NCBI GenBank assembly: GCA_964547855.1
Contig: CAZJPG010000008.1
Coordinates: forward strand, 1 to 51,290
Length of the DNA stretch: 51,290 nucleotides
Source: JBAZHE01 sp964547855
Lineage (GTDB): Bacteria > Patescibacteriota > Patescibacteriia > Patescibacteriales > WJLG01
Direction: 5' to 3'
Shown: one piece after another, positions 16,937 to 27,400 of the stretch
How positions within the stretch are numbered: position 1 is the stretch's first letter
Layout of the letters: each line of letters opens with the position of its first letter
The notes under the pieces: generated by a model
What the model was told of the DNA's origin: nothing
Database searches by the model: none
Seen by the model: the letters and a program-made list of their open reading frames with translations, nothing else
Program-made: the position numbers and the translations under genes

Positions 16937-19588
16937 ATGAGTAGCGAAATGGATAAACAATATAATGCCTCTGACCACGAGGATATTATATATAAAGAAT
17001 GGGAAGAGTCCGGCCTTTTTAATCCGGACAATCTGAATTTATCGGATGATGCCCCTTCGCATACTATAGTTTTGCCTCCGCCAAACGTTACCGACAAACT
17101 CCATGTCGGCCACTCGGCCATGTTGGCTATAGAGGACCTACTCACTCGCTATAAAAGGATGAATGGATATCGTGCGCTCTGGATCCCTGGAACTGATCAC
17201 GCGGCGATCGCCACTCAAAACGTGGTTGAAAAAAGATTATTCAAAGAGACCGGACAAACTCGGCATGATTTGGGCCGCGAAGTGTTTTTGAAGAAGGTTT
17301 GGGATTTCGCCACTGAGACGCAAGCGACCATATTGAATCAAATTAGAAAGATGGGTGGCAGTCTCGACTGGTCACGCCTAGCTTTTACTTTGGACGAGCA
17401 GCGCGAAAAGGCGGTCAAGAAAATGTTCGTCGATATGTACAATGACGGCGTTATTTACCGTGGTGAACGCGTAGTCAATTGGTGCCCGCGTTGTAAGTCG
17501 ACTTTGGCGGATGATGAGGTGGAATATAAAGAGCAGTCTGCTAAGCTCTATACTTTCAAATACTCTAAAGATTTTCCATTTTCTATCTCGACCACTCGTC
17601 CGGAGACGAAGTTGGGCGATACGGCTGTGGCGGTTAACCCTAGAGATGAACGCTATAAAGATTATATCGGCAAGACCTTTGATGTCGATTTCGTTGGCGT
17701 GCCTTTAAAGATCAAAGTTATCGCCGACATTGGCGTCGAGATGGATTTCGGCACCGGCGCTTTAGGAGTGACACCGGCGCATTCCATGGTCGATTATCAG
17801 ATGTCCATCAAAAACGATCTGCCGATGGTCAAGGTCATAGATGAAGACGCTCGTATTCATCAGGGATTCGGTGAATATTCTGGTTTGACCGCTGTGGAGG
17901 CTCGCGAAAAGATAGCCGAAAGATTGCGCGAGGCTGGTCTAATGGAAAAAGAGGAAGAGCTTACTAATAATTTGTCCGTTTGCTACCGCTGCGATACTGG
18001 CATTGAACCAATACCTTCCAAGCAGTGGTTCGTCGATGTCGATAAAAAATTGGAAAAGCTCGGCGGTAAATCATTGAAAGAAGTTTCCATCGAGGCAGCC
18101 AAGTCCGGCGAGATCAAATTCACCCCGGAGAGATTTTATGACATGTATATCAAGTGGATGGAAAATCTTCATGATTGGTGCGTTTCCAGACAGATTTGGT
18201 TTGGTCATCGCATCCCGGCTTGGTATCGTTCAGTCAATGATTCTCAAAATGATGTTGAGACTTATGTTGGTTTCGATAAACCAGAAGGAGAGGGATGGGT
18301 TCAGGACGAAGACACTTTAGACACTTGGTTCTCTTCTGGTATGTGGACTTTTTCGACCTTGGGTTGGCCGGACAATTTCAAAGATGGAGTTAAATCTGGT
18401 GATTTGGCCAAATTCCATCCGACCGCGGTTTTAGAGACGGGCTTTGAGATCATAACTCTTTGGGTCTCTAGGATGATATTGATGTCTTACTACGCTTTGG
18501 GCGAGAAGCCTTTTTCTAATGTCTATTTACATGGCATGGTGCTCGACGCCAATGGCAAGAAGATGTCCAAGTCGAAAGGCAATGGCATCGATCCCTTGGT
18601 CGTCATCGACCAATATGGCACCGACGCCTTGCGGTTGGCTTTGATGATCGGCAGCACTCCGGGAAATAATACTAAAATGTCGATGGAGAAGGTCGAGGCG
18701 CAGAGAAATTTCATAAATAAGCTATGGAATATCTCTCGTTTTATAATCACTAATTACGAATTGGCGGCCACGAATGAAGCTCAAGAGATATCCGAGGGCG
18801 ATATGACGGCGGCCGACCAATGGATATTATATAAATTCAACGATTTGAAGGCCGCGGTCACTAAAGATATAAACGATCTTTCTTTTTCCCAAGCCGGTGA
18901 AAAATTAATAGATTTCACATGGAATGATTTTGCCGATTGGTATTTGGAGATCAGCAAATTCGAGAAGAATGAGGGAAAAAAAATTATTTTAGCTTATGTA
19001 TTAAAAGATCTGTTAAAACTTTTCCATCCATTCATTCCTTTTGTCACTGAGGTCATTTGGAAGAAAGTCTCCACGACCATGCTTATGGTCGAGAAGTGGC
19101 CTAAATCAGACTTGGGCGGTGAGGCCATTGGCGCGGAATTTTCCTTGATCAAGGATATTATTTCCGCTATTCGTAATGCTCGGGCTGAAAATCGCGTCGA
19201 GCCAGCCAAAAAAGTCGATACCGTTATCTATGCCGGAGACAAAGTCGATGTCGTTATGGCCAATGAGGCTTTGATAAAAGGTCTTAAGACTGGCGTTGGA
19301 GAATTGTCAGTCAAAGAAAAAGGCGAAAAGATCGCTGGCGCCATTTGCGCAGTGGTCGGCAATATCGAGATATACTTGGTCGGTGCCGTAGATACAGAAA
19401 AAGAAAAAGTTCGCTTAGAGAAAGAAGTGGAGAATCTGGAGAAGTTCATTGCCTCGCTCAATGGTAAGTTGTCCAATAAAGAATTCGTCGACAAAGCTCC
19501 AGAGAAAGTTGTGACCGCCGAAAAAGACAAGTTAGCTAAGGCGGAAATTGAATTGACTAAGTTAAGAGAGCAATTAGAAAATTTATAA
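16937..19588 (+). CDS. valS: Valyl-tRNA synthetase
   Basis: 883 aa class I synthetase that charges tRNA-Val with valine and edits mischarged threonine. HIGH motif as H56-V-G-H59 in PPPNVTDKLHVGHS; CP1 editing domain around 200-350 (STTRPETKLGDTAVAVNP; GTGALGVTPAHSMVDY); KMSKS at 542-546 (GKKMSKSKGN); anticodon-binding domain from about 620; C-terminal coiled-coil arm in the last 65 residues (EKVRLEKEVENLEKF...ELTKLREQL), as in complete bacterial ValRS. The start at 16937 lacks a Shine-Dalgarno; the ATG at 16949 (MDKQY) is an alternative. The cognate tRNA-Val lies 2 kb upstream on the other strand. Confidence 0.97.
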   Translation: MSSEMDKQYNASDHEDIIYKEWEESGLFNPDNLNLSDDAPSHTIVLPPPNVTDKLHVGHSAMLAIEDLLTRYKRMNGYRALWIPGTDHAAIATQNVVEKRLFKETGQTRHDLGREVFLKKVWDFATETQATILNQIRKMGGSLDWSRLAFTLDEQREKAVKKMFVDMYNDGVIYRGERVVNWCPRCKSTLADDEVEYKEQSAKLYTFKYSKDFPFSISTTRPETKLGDTAVAVNPRDERYKDYIGKTFDVDFVGVPLKIKVIADIGVEMDFGTGALGVTPAHSMVDYQMSIKNDLPMVKVIDEDARIHQGFGEYSGLTAVEAREKIAERLREAGLMEKEEELTNNLSVCYRCDTGIEPIPSKQWFVDVDKKLEKLGGKSLKEVSIEAAKSGEIKFTPERFYDMYIKWMENLHDWCVSRQIWFGHRIPAWYRSVNDSQNDVETYVGFDKPEGEGWVQDEDTLDTWFSSGMWTFSTLGWPDNFKDGVKSGDLAKFHPTAVLETGFEIITLWVSRMILMSYYALGEKPFSNVYLHGMVLDANGKKMSKSKGNGIDPLVVIDQYGTDALRLALMIGSTPGNNTKMSMEKVEAQRNFINKLWNISRFIITNYELAATNEAQEISEGDMTAADQWILYKFNDLKAAVTKDINDLSFSQAGEKLIDFTWNDFADWYLEISKFEKNEGKKIILAYVLKDLLKLFHPFIPFVTEVIWKKVSTTMLMVEKWPKSDLGGEAIGAEFSLIKDIISAIRNARAENRVEPAKKVDTVIYAGDKVDVVMANEALIKGLKTGVGELSVKEKGEKIAGAICAVVGNIEIYLVGAVDTEKEKVRLEKEVENLEKFIASLNGKLSNKEFVDKAPEKVVTAEKDKLAKAEIELTKLREQLENL

Positions 19589-19597
19589 ATTCGAACA

Positions 19598-19999
19598 ATG
19601 ACTTTAAAGAATTATTTAATCCTAATGTTATCGGCCACCATCGTTTGTTGGGGCGCTTTCTTGTTCGTGATAAACACCATCGACCCTTTCGCCGCTAATT
19701 GGCTTGGGTTCGTTCTCTTTTATTTCTCTTTGTTTCTGGCTTTGACCGGCAGCTTCGCGATTCTTGGTTTTTTGATCCGTTTTGCCGCTTTAAAACAAGC
19801 CTTGGCCTTTCGTTTGGTCTCGGATGCCTTTAGTCAGTCATTCCTTCTGGCTTTAATGGTGACCATCTCTATGGTCCTCCAATCATTCGAACTGTTGTCA
19901 TGGATCAATCTCTTTTTACTCATCGGCGGTGCCGCCGCTTTAGAGTATTTTTTGATAGCTCGCGGACGATCGAGAGTCGTACGTGTTGAGCGCCAATAA
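19598..19999 (+). CDS. Small four-helix membrane protein
   Basis: 133 aa with about four hydrophobic helices (ILMLSATIVCWGAFLFVI; WLGFVLFYFSLFLALTGSFAILGFLI; FLLALMVTISMVLQ; WINLFLLIGGAAALEYFLI) and a basic C-terminus (RGRSRVVRVERQ), which probably stays in the cytoplasm. It lies 9 bases after valS and 25 before pheS, so it belongs to the synthetase operon. Proteins of this layout recur next to synthetase or ribosomal genes in CPR genomes as I remember them; no function is known. Confidence 0.75.
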   Translation: MTLKNYLILMLSATIVCWGAFLFVINTIDPFAANWLGFVLFYFSLFLALTGSFAILGFLIRFAALKQALAFRLVSDAFSQSFLLALMVTISMVLQSFELLSWINLFLLIGGAAALEYFLIARGRSRVVRVERQ

Positions 20000-20024
20000 A
20001 ATTTTTAGAATAAAAATTAATTAT

Positions 20025-21050
20025 ATGAAAGAAAGATTGGAAGAATTAAAGAAGGAGATAATGGAGCAGCTTTCACGGGTGCGATCCGGAGAACTTTTAG
20101 AGGAACTTGAGGTCAAATATCTTGGACGCAAGGGAGAGCTGTCGAATATTCTTCGCGGAATCAAGGATTTAGCCGACAAAGAAAGGAAGGAGATCGGAGA
20201 GCTGGCTAATTCCATCAAAAACGATGTTTCCGCTAAATTCGAAGAGATAAAAAGATCGGTAGGTTCAGATAAAGACGACTCGTCTATCGATGTCACTTTG
20301 CCTGGCACTAAGATCGAAGGCGGACATTTGCATCCGCTCACCCAAATTCAAACCGAGCTCGAAGATCTTTTCACCTCTCTTGGCTTTATGGTTTTGGATG
20401 GGCCGGAATTAGAAAGCGATCATTATAGTTTCGAGGCCTTGAACATACCAAAGAATCATCCGGCTCGCGATATGCAGGATACGTTTTATATCGACAAAAA
20501 GAATAAAGACGATGAATACGATTTGGTCTTGCGTCCTCATACTTCGCCAGTTCAGATCCGCGCTATGCAAAAATATGGCGCCCCTTTGCGAGCCGTCATG
20601 CCGGGCCGCTGCTTCCGCAGCGAGGCCACTGATGCTCGCCATGAGCATACTCTTTTTCAAATGGAGGGGATTATGATCGGCAAGAATATCAGCTTCGCCG
20701 ACCTTAAAGGGGTTTTAGAGTTGGTCGGTCAAAAGTTGTTCGGACCAGAGACGAAATTGCGTATGCGTCCGAAATTCTATCCTTTCGTAGAGCCAGGGTC
20801 GAATGGTGAATATACTTGTTTTTTGTGCGGCGGCAAAGGCTGCAGAGTTTGCAAAGGTTCTGGTTGGCTGGAGATATTGGGCAGCGGCATGGTGCATCCT
20901 GAGGTCCTGAAGGCCGGTGGCATAGACCCAAATGAATATTCTGGGTTCGCCTTTGGCTTTGGTCTGTCGCGCCTCGCCCAGCTTAAATATGGGATCGACG
21001 ACGCTCGCTTGGCCTTGAGCGGAGATCTAAGATTTATTCAACAATTCTAG
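20025..21050 (+). CDS. pheS: Phenylalanyl-tRNA synthetase alpha subunit
   Basis: 341 aa from the ATG at 20025; a GTG at 19983 in the same frame would overlap the previous gene and adds residues unlike PheS, so I reject it. N-terminal coiled-coil arm (first 90 residues), then the class II catalytic core: HPLTQIQTELEDLFTSLGF, motif 2 F197-RSEATDARHEHTLFQMEG, motif 3 GFAFGFGLSRLAQLKYGIDD. A Cys cluster C265-x2-C268-x4-C273-x2-C276 lies before GWLEILGSGMVHP and can bind zinc; such a cluster is found in some bacterial PheS. Forms the alpha2-beta2 enzyme with PheT, whose gene follows after 20 bases. Confidence 0.96.
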   Translation: MKERLEELKKEIMEQLSRVRSGELLEELEVKYLGRKGELSNILRGIKDLADKERKEIGELANSIKNDVSAKFEEIKRSVGSDKDDSSIDVTLPGTKIEGGHLHPLTQIQTELEDLFTSLGFMVLDGPELESDHYSFEALNIPKNHPARDMQDTFYIDKKNKDDEYDLVLRPHTSPVQIRAMQKYGAPLRAVMPGRCFRSEATDARHEHTLFQMEGIMIGKNISFADLKGVLELVGQKLFGPETKLRMRPKFYPFVEPGSNGEYTCFLCGGKGCRVCKGSGWLEILGSGMVHPEVLKAGGIDPNEYSGFAFGFGLSRLAQLKYGIDDARLALSGDLRFIQQF

Positions 21051-21070
21051 AACAAATTAAGAATAAATAT

Positions 21071-23494
21071 ATGTACTTATCGTTTAATTGGATCAAGGAT
21101 TTTCTAGTCATTCCTAAAGGCGTCAAGCCAGAAGACGTTGCTTCTAAATTGACCATGCATACTGTCGAGGTCGAAGGCTTACAGTGCCAGGCCGATCGTT
21201 TTGATAAGGTCGTCGTAGGTAAGGTCCTTGAGGTAAATAAGCATCCTAATGCTGATCGTCTCAATTTGACCAAGGTCGATGTTGGCGACAAGGAACCATT
21301 GGCCATAGTTTGTGGTGCTCCGAACGTGGAAAAGGACCAATTAGTGGCCGTGGCTTTAGTCGGAAGCGAGTTGCCGAACGGCATGAAGATCGAGGAAAGG
21401 GAGGTTAGGGGCGAAAAATCCTATGGCATGATCTGTGCCGCCGATGAGTTGGGCCTAGGTGATGACCATGCCGGCATCATGGTGCTCGACAGCAAGAAGG
21501 CTAAGATCGGAAAACCATTCGCGGAATATTTAGGCTTAGAGGATATAATATTCGAGGTCGATAATAAATCCCTCACCAATCGCCCTGATCTTTGGGGACA
21601 TTTGGGTATGGCTCGTGACATGGCGGCCATTATGGATTCCAAAGTGACCAAAGAATTCGAGCGGGTTTGGAACGATCGTTTGTCCTCGAACAACGAAGGA
21701 GACGCTTTAGATGTAAAAGTCGATGACGATAAACTTTGCCAGCGTTATATGGCAGTAAAGATATCTGGCGTCAGCGTCAAAGAATCACCGACTCAAATCA
21801 AAGAAAGATTGATCGCTGCTGGAATGAGACCAATAAATAACATCGTCGATGCCACTAACTATGTCATGCTTGAATTAGGGCAGCCTTTGCATGCCTTCGA
21901 TGCCGACCTAGTAAAAAAGATAGTCGTTCGCCGCGCTAGAAGCGGAGAGAAAATAAAAACCTTGGATGGTCAAGAAAGAAAATTGAAGGAATCGATGTTG
22001 GTCATAGCCGATAAGGAAAAACCATTGGCCATAGCCGGTGTCATGGGCGGTGAGAATAGTGAGATCAGCGTCGATACGTCTTCCGTAATTTTGGAAGCCG
22101 CGACTTTCGATGCTTCGTCCATTAGAAAGACTTCCACTGAATTATCTTTGCGTTCCGAGTCTTCGGTGCGTTTCGAGAAAGTCTTGGATCCAAATTTACC
22201 AGAAGTGGCCCTGCCAAGGTTTTTGGAGATATTACGCAAGACCTGTCCAGAGGCTAAAGTCGATAGCAGGATCACTGACATCAAGAATTTTTCCGATAAA
22301 GAAACTGTCATAGAGTTCGATTTGGATTGGGCACACAAGATGATCGGCCAGGATATTGGTAAAAAGAATATAATTAAAATACTCGAGACTCTTGGTTTTT
22401 CGATCAAATCTTCCTCTGGACGCGTCCTGGAGGTCGTTCCGCCAACTTTCAGAGCCACCAAGGACGTTAAGATCCGCGAGGATGTTTTGGAGGAGGTCGC
22501 TCGGGTGTATGGTTATAATAATATCAAGATTTCGGCGCCGCTCGTGGCCATGGTCGCTCCAGAGCCTAACCTTGAAAGAGCATTTGAGCGTAAAGTTAAA
22601 AACACTTTGGCTTTCGGAGCAAGACTGACCGAAGTCATGAATTATTCTTTTTTGAACGAAGAGAAGATGACTAAGTTGAAGATGACGGACAAAGGCTTAA
22701 TCAAGTTAGCCAACCCGATATCCAATCTTCATACGCATTTACGTGGCGACTTGTTTCCAAATATGCTTGATAACATTCGTTCCAATCAAGCCAAATATGA
22801 CAAGATATCTATTTTTGAGATAGGGAGCATCTTTTCTGATTCTATTGGAGATATAAAAAAGACCGAAAAGGATGGAGAGTATTTACCTCATCAAGAGAAG
22901 CACCTTTGTCTTATGGAGGCTGGAGTTTCTGGGAAAGATAGCTTTAGAGTCGTTAAAGGTAACTTTGAGTATCTAATGTCTTATTTAGGATTGCCGGTCC
23001 GCTTCGAGCCGGTTGAAGGCAGTATTCCTGAATGGGTCGTCGATGGGGTTTACGCTCAAGTTTTTTCTGGATCGACACAGTTGGGCTTAGTCGCTTTGGC
23101 AGCGACTGGTTTTGGTCTAAAAAAGGAGACAGCTATCCTCGAAGTCAGTTTTGCCAAGCTCTTCTCTTTATTTTCAGCATTACCTCCTAAGTCATATTCA
23201 AAACCGAATAAATACCCGGCCGTCGTTCGTGATTTGGCCTTTGTGGTTGACTCTAAAGCGCTTTATAACAATATAAAGGACGAAATAGAGTCATTTGATC
23301 CGCTTGTATCTAAGGTCGAATTGTTCGATGTCTATGAAGGGTCGAATTTGCCTTCGGGCATGAAGAGTCTGGCCTTTCATATAGAGTATGAGTCGGCCGA
23401 CAGGACATTGGAAACAGCTGAAGTCGATGCTTTGCAAACCAAGTTGATCGAGCATCTTGAGAAAAGATTCGAAGCCAAGGTTAGAAATTTCTAA
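21071..23494 (+). CDS. pheT: Phenylalanyl-tRNA synthetase beta subunit
   Basis: 807 aa, full length. Domains in order: N-terminal segment; EMAP/tRNA-binding OB fold (about 40-150, KVLEVNKHPNADRLNLTKVDVG); B3/B4 editing domain (about 210-390, including ATNYVMLELGQPLHAFDAD); B5 (about 405-475); catalytic-like core (about 480-690); C-terminal ferredoxin-fold anticodon-binding FDX-ACB domain (last 95 residues, PAVVRDLAFVVD). It edits and positions tRNA-Phe for the alpha subunit. The last long gene of the valS operon; the small membrane-protein gene follows after 9 bases. Confidence 0.96.
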   Translation: MYLSFNWIKDFLVIPKGVKPEDVASKLTMHTVEVEGLQCQADRFDKVVVGKVLEVNKHPNADRLNLTKVDVGDKEPLAIVCGAPNVEKDQLVAVALVGSELPNGMKIEEREVRGEKSYGMICAADELGLGDDHAGIMVLDSKKAKIGKPFAEYLGLEDIIFEVDNKSLTNRPDLWGHLGMARDMAAIMDSKVTKEFERVWNDRLSSNNEGDALDVKVDDDKLCQRYMAVKISGVSVKESPTQIKERLIAAGMRPINNIVDATNYVMLELGQPLHAFDADLVKKIVVRRARSGEKIKTLDGQERKLKESMLVIADKEKPLAIAGVMGGENSEISVDTSSVILEAATFDASSIRKTSTELSLRSESSVRFEKVLDPNLPEVALPRFLEILRKTCPEAKVDSRITDIKNFSDKETVIEFDLDWAHKMIGQDIGKKNIIKILETLGFSIKSSSGRVLEVVPPTFRATKDVKIREDVLEEVARVYGYNNIKISAPLVAMVAPEPNLERAFERKVKNTLAFGARLTEVMNYSFLNEEKMTKLKMTDKGLIKLANPISNLHTHLRGDLFPNMLDNIRSNQAKYDKISIFEIGSIFSDSIGDIKKTEKDGEYLPHQEKHLCLMEAGVSGKDSFRVVKGNFEYLMSYLGLPVRFEPVEGSIPEWVVDGVYAQVFSGSTQLGLVALAATGFGLKKETAILEVSFAKLFSLFSALPPKSYSKPNKYPAVVRDLAFVVDSKALYNNIKDEIESFDPLVSKVELFDVYEGSNLPSGMKSLAFHIEYESADRTLETAEVDALQTKLIEHLEKRFEAKVRNF

Positions 23495-23503
23495 AATTTA
23501 AAA

Positions 23504-23863
23504 ATGATCGAGATAAAGAAAATAAAGAAAATATCACTGGCTAATGCGGTTGCGTTTCTGTCGTCTTTGGCCGCGTTCGCTTTAACTTCCGGTTTTTACG
23601 GTTACGCCTTGGTTATGGCCATAAGAACAGGGCAAACAGCCGAGCCGCTTTCGAAATTCGTTTGGTTCAATGTTGGAGTCGGATTGCTCGCTGGGTTGTA
23701 TGCCGCCTTTTTCACTGGACTTTTGTCTTGGGCGATCGGTTTTTTGATGGCTGGGCTATATAATGTTTTTGCTAAGCGTTCCGGCGGGATAAAAATCGAA
23801 GTAGATGGCTTGCCGATGGCGGAGCTCAAAGAGGACAAGCAGGGAGAATTATTTCCATTCTAA
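23504..23863 (+). CDS. Small three-helix membrane protein
   Basis: 119 aa. A basic N-terminus (MIEIKKIKKISL) precedes three hydrophobic stretches (AVAFLSSLAAFALTSGFYGYALVMA; FNVGVGLLAGLYAAFFTGLLSWAIGFLMAGLYNVFA), and a polar tail ends in GELFPF. It follows pheT after 9 bases and is closed by a terminator. Short membrane proteins of this pattern, sometimes similar to DUF3566, are frequent in CPR genomes; I cannot name the family here. Confidence 0.7.
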   Translation: MIEIKKIKKISLANAVAFLSSLAAFALTSGFYGYALVMAIRTGQTAEPLSKFVWFNVGVGLLAGLYAAFFTGLLSWAIGFLMAGLYNVFAKRSGGIKIEVDGLPMAELKEDKQGELFPF

Positions 23864-23867
23864 TAAA

Positions 23868-23900
23868 GAGTCGGCCTGACAAAAGGTCGGCTCTTTTGTA
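23868..23900 (+). terminator. Intrinsic terminator of the synthetase operon
   Basis: GAGTCGGCC pairs with GGTCGGCTC (two G-U pairs), loop of 8, then TTTT. Confidence 0.7.
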
Positions 23901-23924
23901 TTTTGTCGGTGGAAAAGGTATAAT
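23896..23924 (+). promoter_or_regulatory. Promoter of the 120-aa membrane protein
   Basis: TTGTAT (23896-23901), 17-bp spacer, TATAAT (23919-23924), 28 bases before the start and overlapping the end of the terminator. Confidence 0.6.
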
Positions 23925-23951
23925 GGATAAGAAGAAAATAACATCCAATAT

Positions 23952-24314
23952 ATGTTTAACGATAGCAAGGATATTTTGTTTCTGACTATAGCGGCTTGTG
24001 TGACGGCTTTTACCGTCTTCGCCTGCTGGGGTTTGTATTATATCGTCGGCGGTTTGCGTAATTTTTTCAAGATCGCTCAAGATATTAGAGATGTCTTTAA
24101 GAAGATAGAGGATACGATCGATGCTGTGAAAAATAAAGTAGGTCAGAGCGCTTCCTATATGTTCCTTCTTGGCGAGGCGTTGAAAAAAGTCGTAGAAGCG
24201 GCCAGAGTCTATTCCGATCGTAAGAAAGACAAGAAAGAACGTGAAGAATATGATGATCGAGAAGAAGAAAGAGTCTCGGATATAAAGAAAGGTAAAAAGG
24301 TTAAAGTCAAATAA
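23952..24314 (+). CDS. Single-pass membrane protein with charged tail
   Basis: 120 aa. One transmembrane helix near the N-terminus (ILFLTIAACVTAFTVFACWGLYYIV, about 8-32), an amphipathic middle (IAQDIRDVFKKIEDTIDAVKNKVG) and a very charged tail (KKDKKEREEYDDREEE). The layout resembles short DUF948-like envelope proteins, but the match is weak. Own promoter and terminator; immediately upstream of the CRISPR-Cas locus, with no visible link to it. Confidence 0.7.
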   Translation: MFNDSKDILFLTIAACVTAFTVFACWGLYYIVGGLRNFFKIAQDIRDVFKKIEDTIDAVKNKVGQSASYMFLLGEALKKVVEAARVYSDRKKDKKEREEYDDREEERVSDIKKGKKVKVK

Positions 24315-24321
24315 AGATTTT

Positions 24322-24351
24322 AAAAATACGCCATTATCGGCGTATTTTTTG
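24322..24351 (+). terminator. Intrinsic terminator
   Basis: AAAAATACGCC / GGCGTATTTTT, 6-nt loop, T run. It isolates the upstream gene from cas12a. Confidence 0.85.
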
Positions 24352-24415
24352 TTAATATTTGACATTTTGCTTCTCAAGAGAGAAAATTAAATTTCATTAA
24401 ATAAACCACAAAAAT

Positions 24416-27400
24416 ATGGACTCCAAAAAAGACTTTAGATCATTCCAAGACTTTACGAACCTCTACGAACTTTCAAAAACCCTGAGGTTTGAGTTGAGGC
24501 CGGTAAAATTCAATGAAAAAGGCGAAATTGAATGGATTAATCAAGAAGAAATGGAGCAAGTATTTAAGGAAATTTGGGATAAGGACTTACAAATCCACAA
24601 AAACTACAAAGAAGCTAAAAAATGGTTCGATAAAATGCATCGTGAATTTATTAATGAGTCATTATTAAAAACCTCTATTTCTACGGAAAAATTACAGGCC
24701 GCCGAAAATCTTTATTGGAGCTATAAAAACGACAGAAAGGCTAATGATAAAAAATTTAAAGATTTAAAGAAGGAATTAAGAGAGGGTATTATCGAGGGTT
24801 TTAATGTTACAGCTAATTTATGGAGAGAGAATTACACAAAAACCGTTGAGAATGAGAAAGAGTTAAAAAATATAAATAAGGACAAAAATAAAGGCATTAA
24901 CTTTTTTTTCAAAGACGATGTCTTTAATTTTTTAAGTAAAAAATATCCAGAAGCATTACTTGAAAATAAAGATGTTTTTAACTGTTTTAATAAATTTTCA
25001 ACTTATTTTTCCAAATTTCATAAAACTAGAGGCAATTTTTATGAAGCCAACGGAACATCAACCGCCATCCCGACCAGAATAATTGATATTAACTTGCCAT
25101 TCTTTTTGGAAAATAAGAGGAAGTTTGAAAAATTTGGAGAAGTTTTAAAAAGAATATTGCCGGCTGAGATTCTAAAGATTTTTAATTTAAGCCACTTCAA
25201 TCTTTGTTTTAATCAAAATCAAATCAATGAATATAATGTGGCCATCGGCCTAGTTAATTCGGCAGTAAATAAATCCGAGCTGGCCAAGCAGGTTAAATTT
25301 AAGATTTTATACAAACAAATATTAGGAGAGGATGGCGAACAAGAGTCTTTTGTGGAGATAAAGAACGACGAAGAAGTTTTTCCCGTGATAAATGATTTTA
25401 TAAAAGAAGCTGAAGAGAAGAATGAAAAAATTAAGGCGCTATTATTTGATTTTTACAAAGATCAGATGAACGGCGAAGGACGATACGACATATCAAGGAT
25501 TTATTTTTCCAAACCATCCTTGAATACTATTTCTAATCGCTGGTTTTCCCGTTGGGATTTAGTTAGAAATTCCCTGCTTGAATCAATGGGCAAAAAGAAA
25601 ACCAACAAGGAAATACCGGATTTCATCTCCTTACTATCCCTAAAAGACGCGCTTAGCCAGGCAACAGATAGTGCTGGGCTTAAAAATATCTTCAGAGATT
25701 CATATCGCGAGCATTTAGATATGGCCAAAACCGCTTTTGATAATTTTTTAAGGATATACCAATTGGAATTTGACCAAATATTTTCCGGGCAAGATGATGA
25801 TGCCGGTTATGATAATAATTTGGCTAAACTTCGCGAGATGATGGGGAAAGAAAGCAAATACTCCAACAAAAAAGAAAAGAACGAAAAAGGCGAAGAGATT
25901 TTTATCCAAAATCAAATCATTAAGAAATATGCCGATTCCACTTTGGCTATCTATCGTATGGCTAAATATTTTGCCATTGAAAAGGGAGGCAAGCCAGTTG
26001 AGGGCTATGACGATTTAGATGAAAATTTTTACGATGAGGCGTATTATGGCTATTCCCAAGATAATAATATATTTAAATATTATAATGCGTTAAGGGATTA
26101 CTTGACTAAAAAAGGATACAAAAGAGATAAGGTTAAAATAAATTTCGACAAAGGAACATTAATGGGTGGCTGGTCGGCCGATGAAAAAGGCGGTCTTCAA
26201 TATTGCACAGCTATTTTAAAGGATGACGAAAAATATTTTCTAGCGATTTTGAAAACAGGCTCAGCCTTTAATGATAAACAAGAAGGCATAAGCGATTTTT
26301 CAGGCGGGGAAATAAGTCTAATGGAATATGAACAACTAAAAAGCCAAACGATTTTTGGAACTAGCTATGCTGGTAAATATGGGTCGAAATGGGCTGATGA
26401 TAAATTAAAATTAGATGGGAAAGAATTAGTAAAAAGGGCTAAGGAAATATTAAGTGAATACACAGAAATCTACCCAGAAGTAAAAGGGTTGCTAGCCATA
26501 GAAACAGAAGATGCCAAAGAGTTTATTAAAGAACTTAACGAATTAGTGCTGTATAAACTATCTTTTAAAAAAATATCCAAAAAATATTTAGCAGATAATA
26601 TCGTAAATAAATTTTATTTATTTGAAATATATAATAAAGATTTTTCTCCAACCAAAATAGATGGCTCCAAAGAAAATATCCATACTTTTTATTTTAAGAA
26701 TATCTTTACTAGTCCAAAAATAAAACTTAGTGGAGGTGGAGAGATATTTTTTAGAAAAGCTTCCGAACAGTCGACTGGTGAACGGTTAGATTCTAAAGGC
26801 AAACTGGTTAAAAAATATCGTCGCTATTTAAGCGATAAATTTTTCTTGCACGTTCCGATAATTTTAAATAACGGCGCTGGCAAAAAATACTTTAAAGATT
26901 TCAACGCTGGCTTAAAAGGATTTTTGAAAGATAACAAGGAAGTGAATATTATAGGCATTGACCGCGGTGAAAGAAATTTAGCCTATTATTCAGTCATCAA
27001 TCAAAATGGTGAGATTTTGGAGCAAGGGTCATTTAATAAAATAACCGCCAATGGTAAAGAATTTGATTATTTCGCCAAGCTGGACGAGATGGAGAAAAAA
27101 AGAGACAAGGCCCGAAAAAGTTGGCAAGAAATAGAAAAAATTAAAGAAATAAAAGACGGATATATATCGCACGTGGTGTATAAGCTTTATGAATTAATGC
27201 TAAAACATAATGCGATAATAGTCTTTGAAAATCTTAACGCCGGATTTAAGCGCGGCCGGTTTAAGATAGAAAAACAGGTCTACCAAAAATTGGAATTAGC
27301 TTTAGCGACAAAATTGAATTATTTGGCCTTAAAAGATAAAAAACCAGAAGAACAAGGTGGTGCCCTAAACGCCTATCAGTTAACTCCTAAAGTTGATAAT

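Noticed and set aside
19983..20024. GTG start for a longer PheS
   Set aside because: It overlaps the previous gene's end and adds residues not typical for PheS; the ATG at 20025 opens the usual N-terminal arm.
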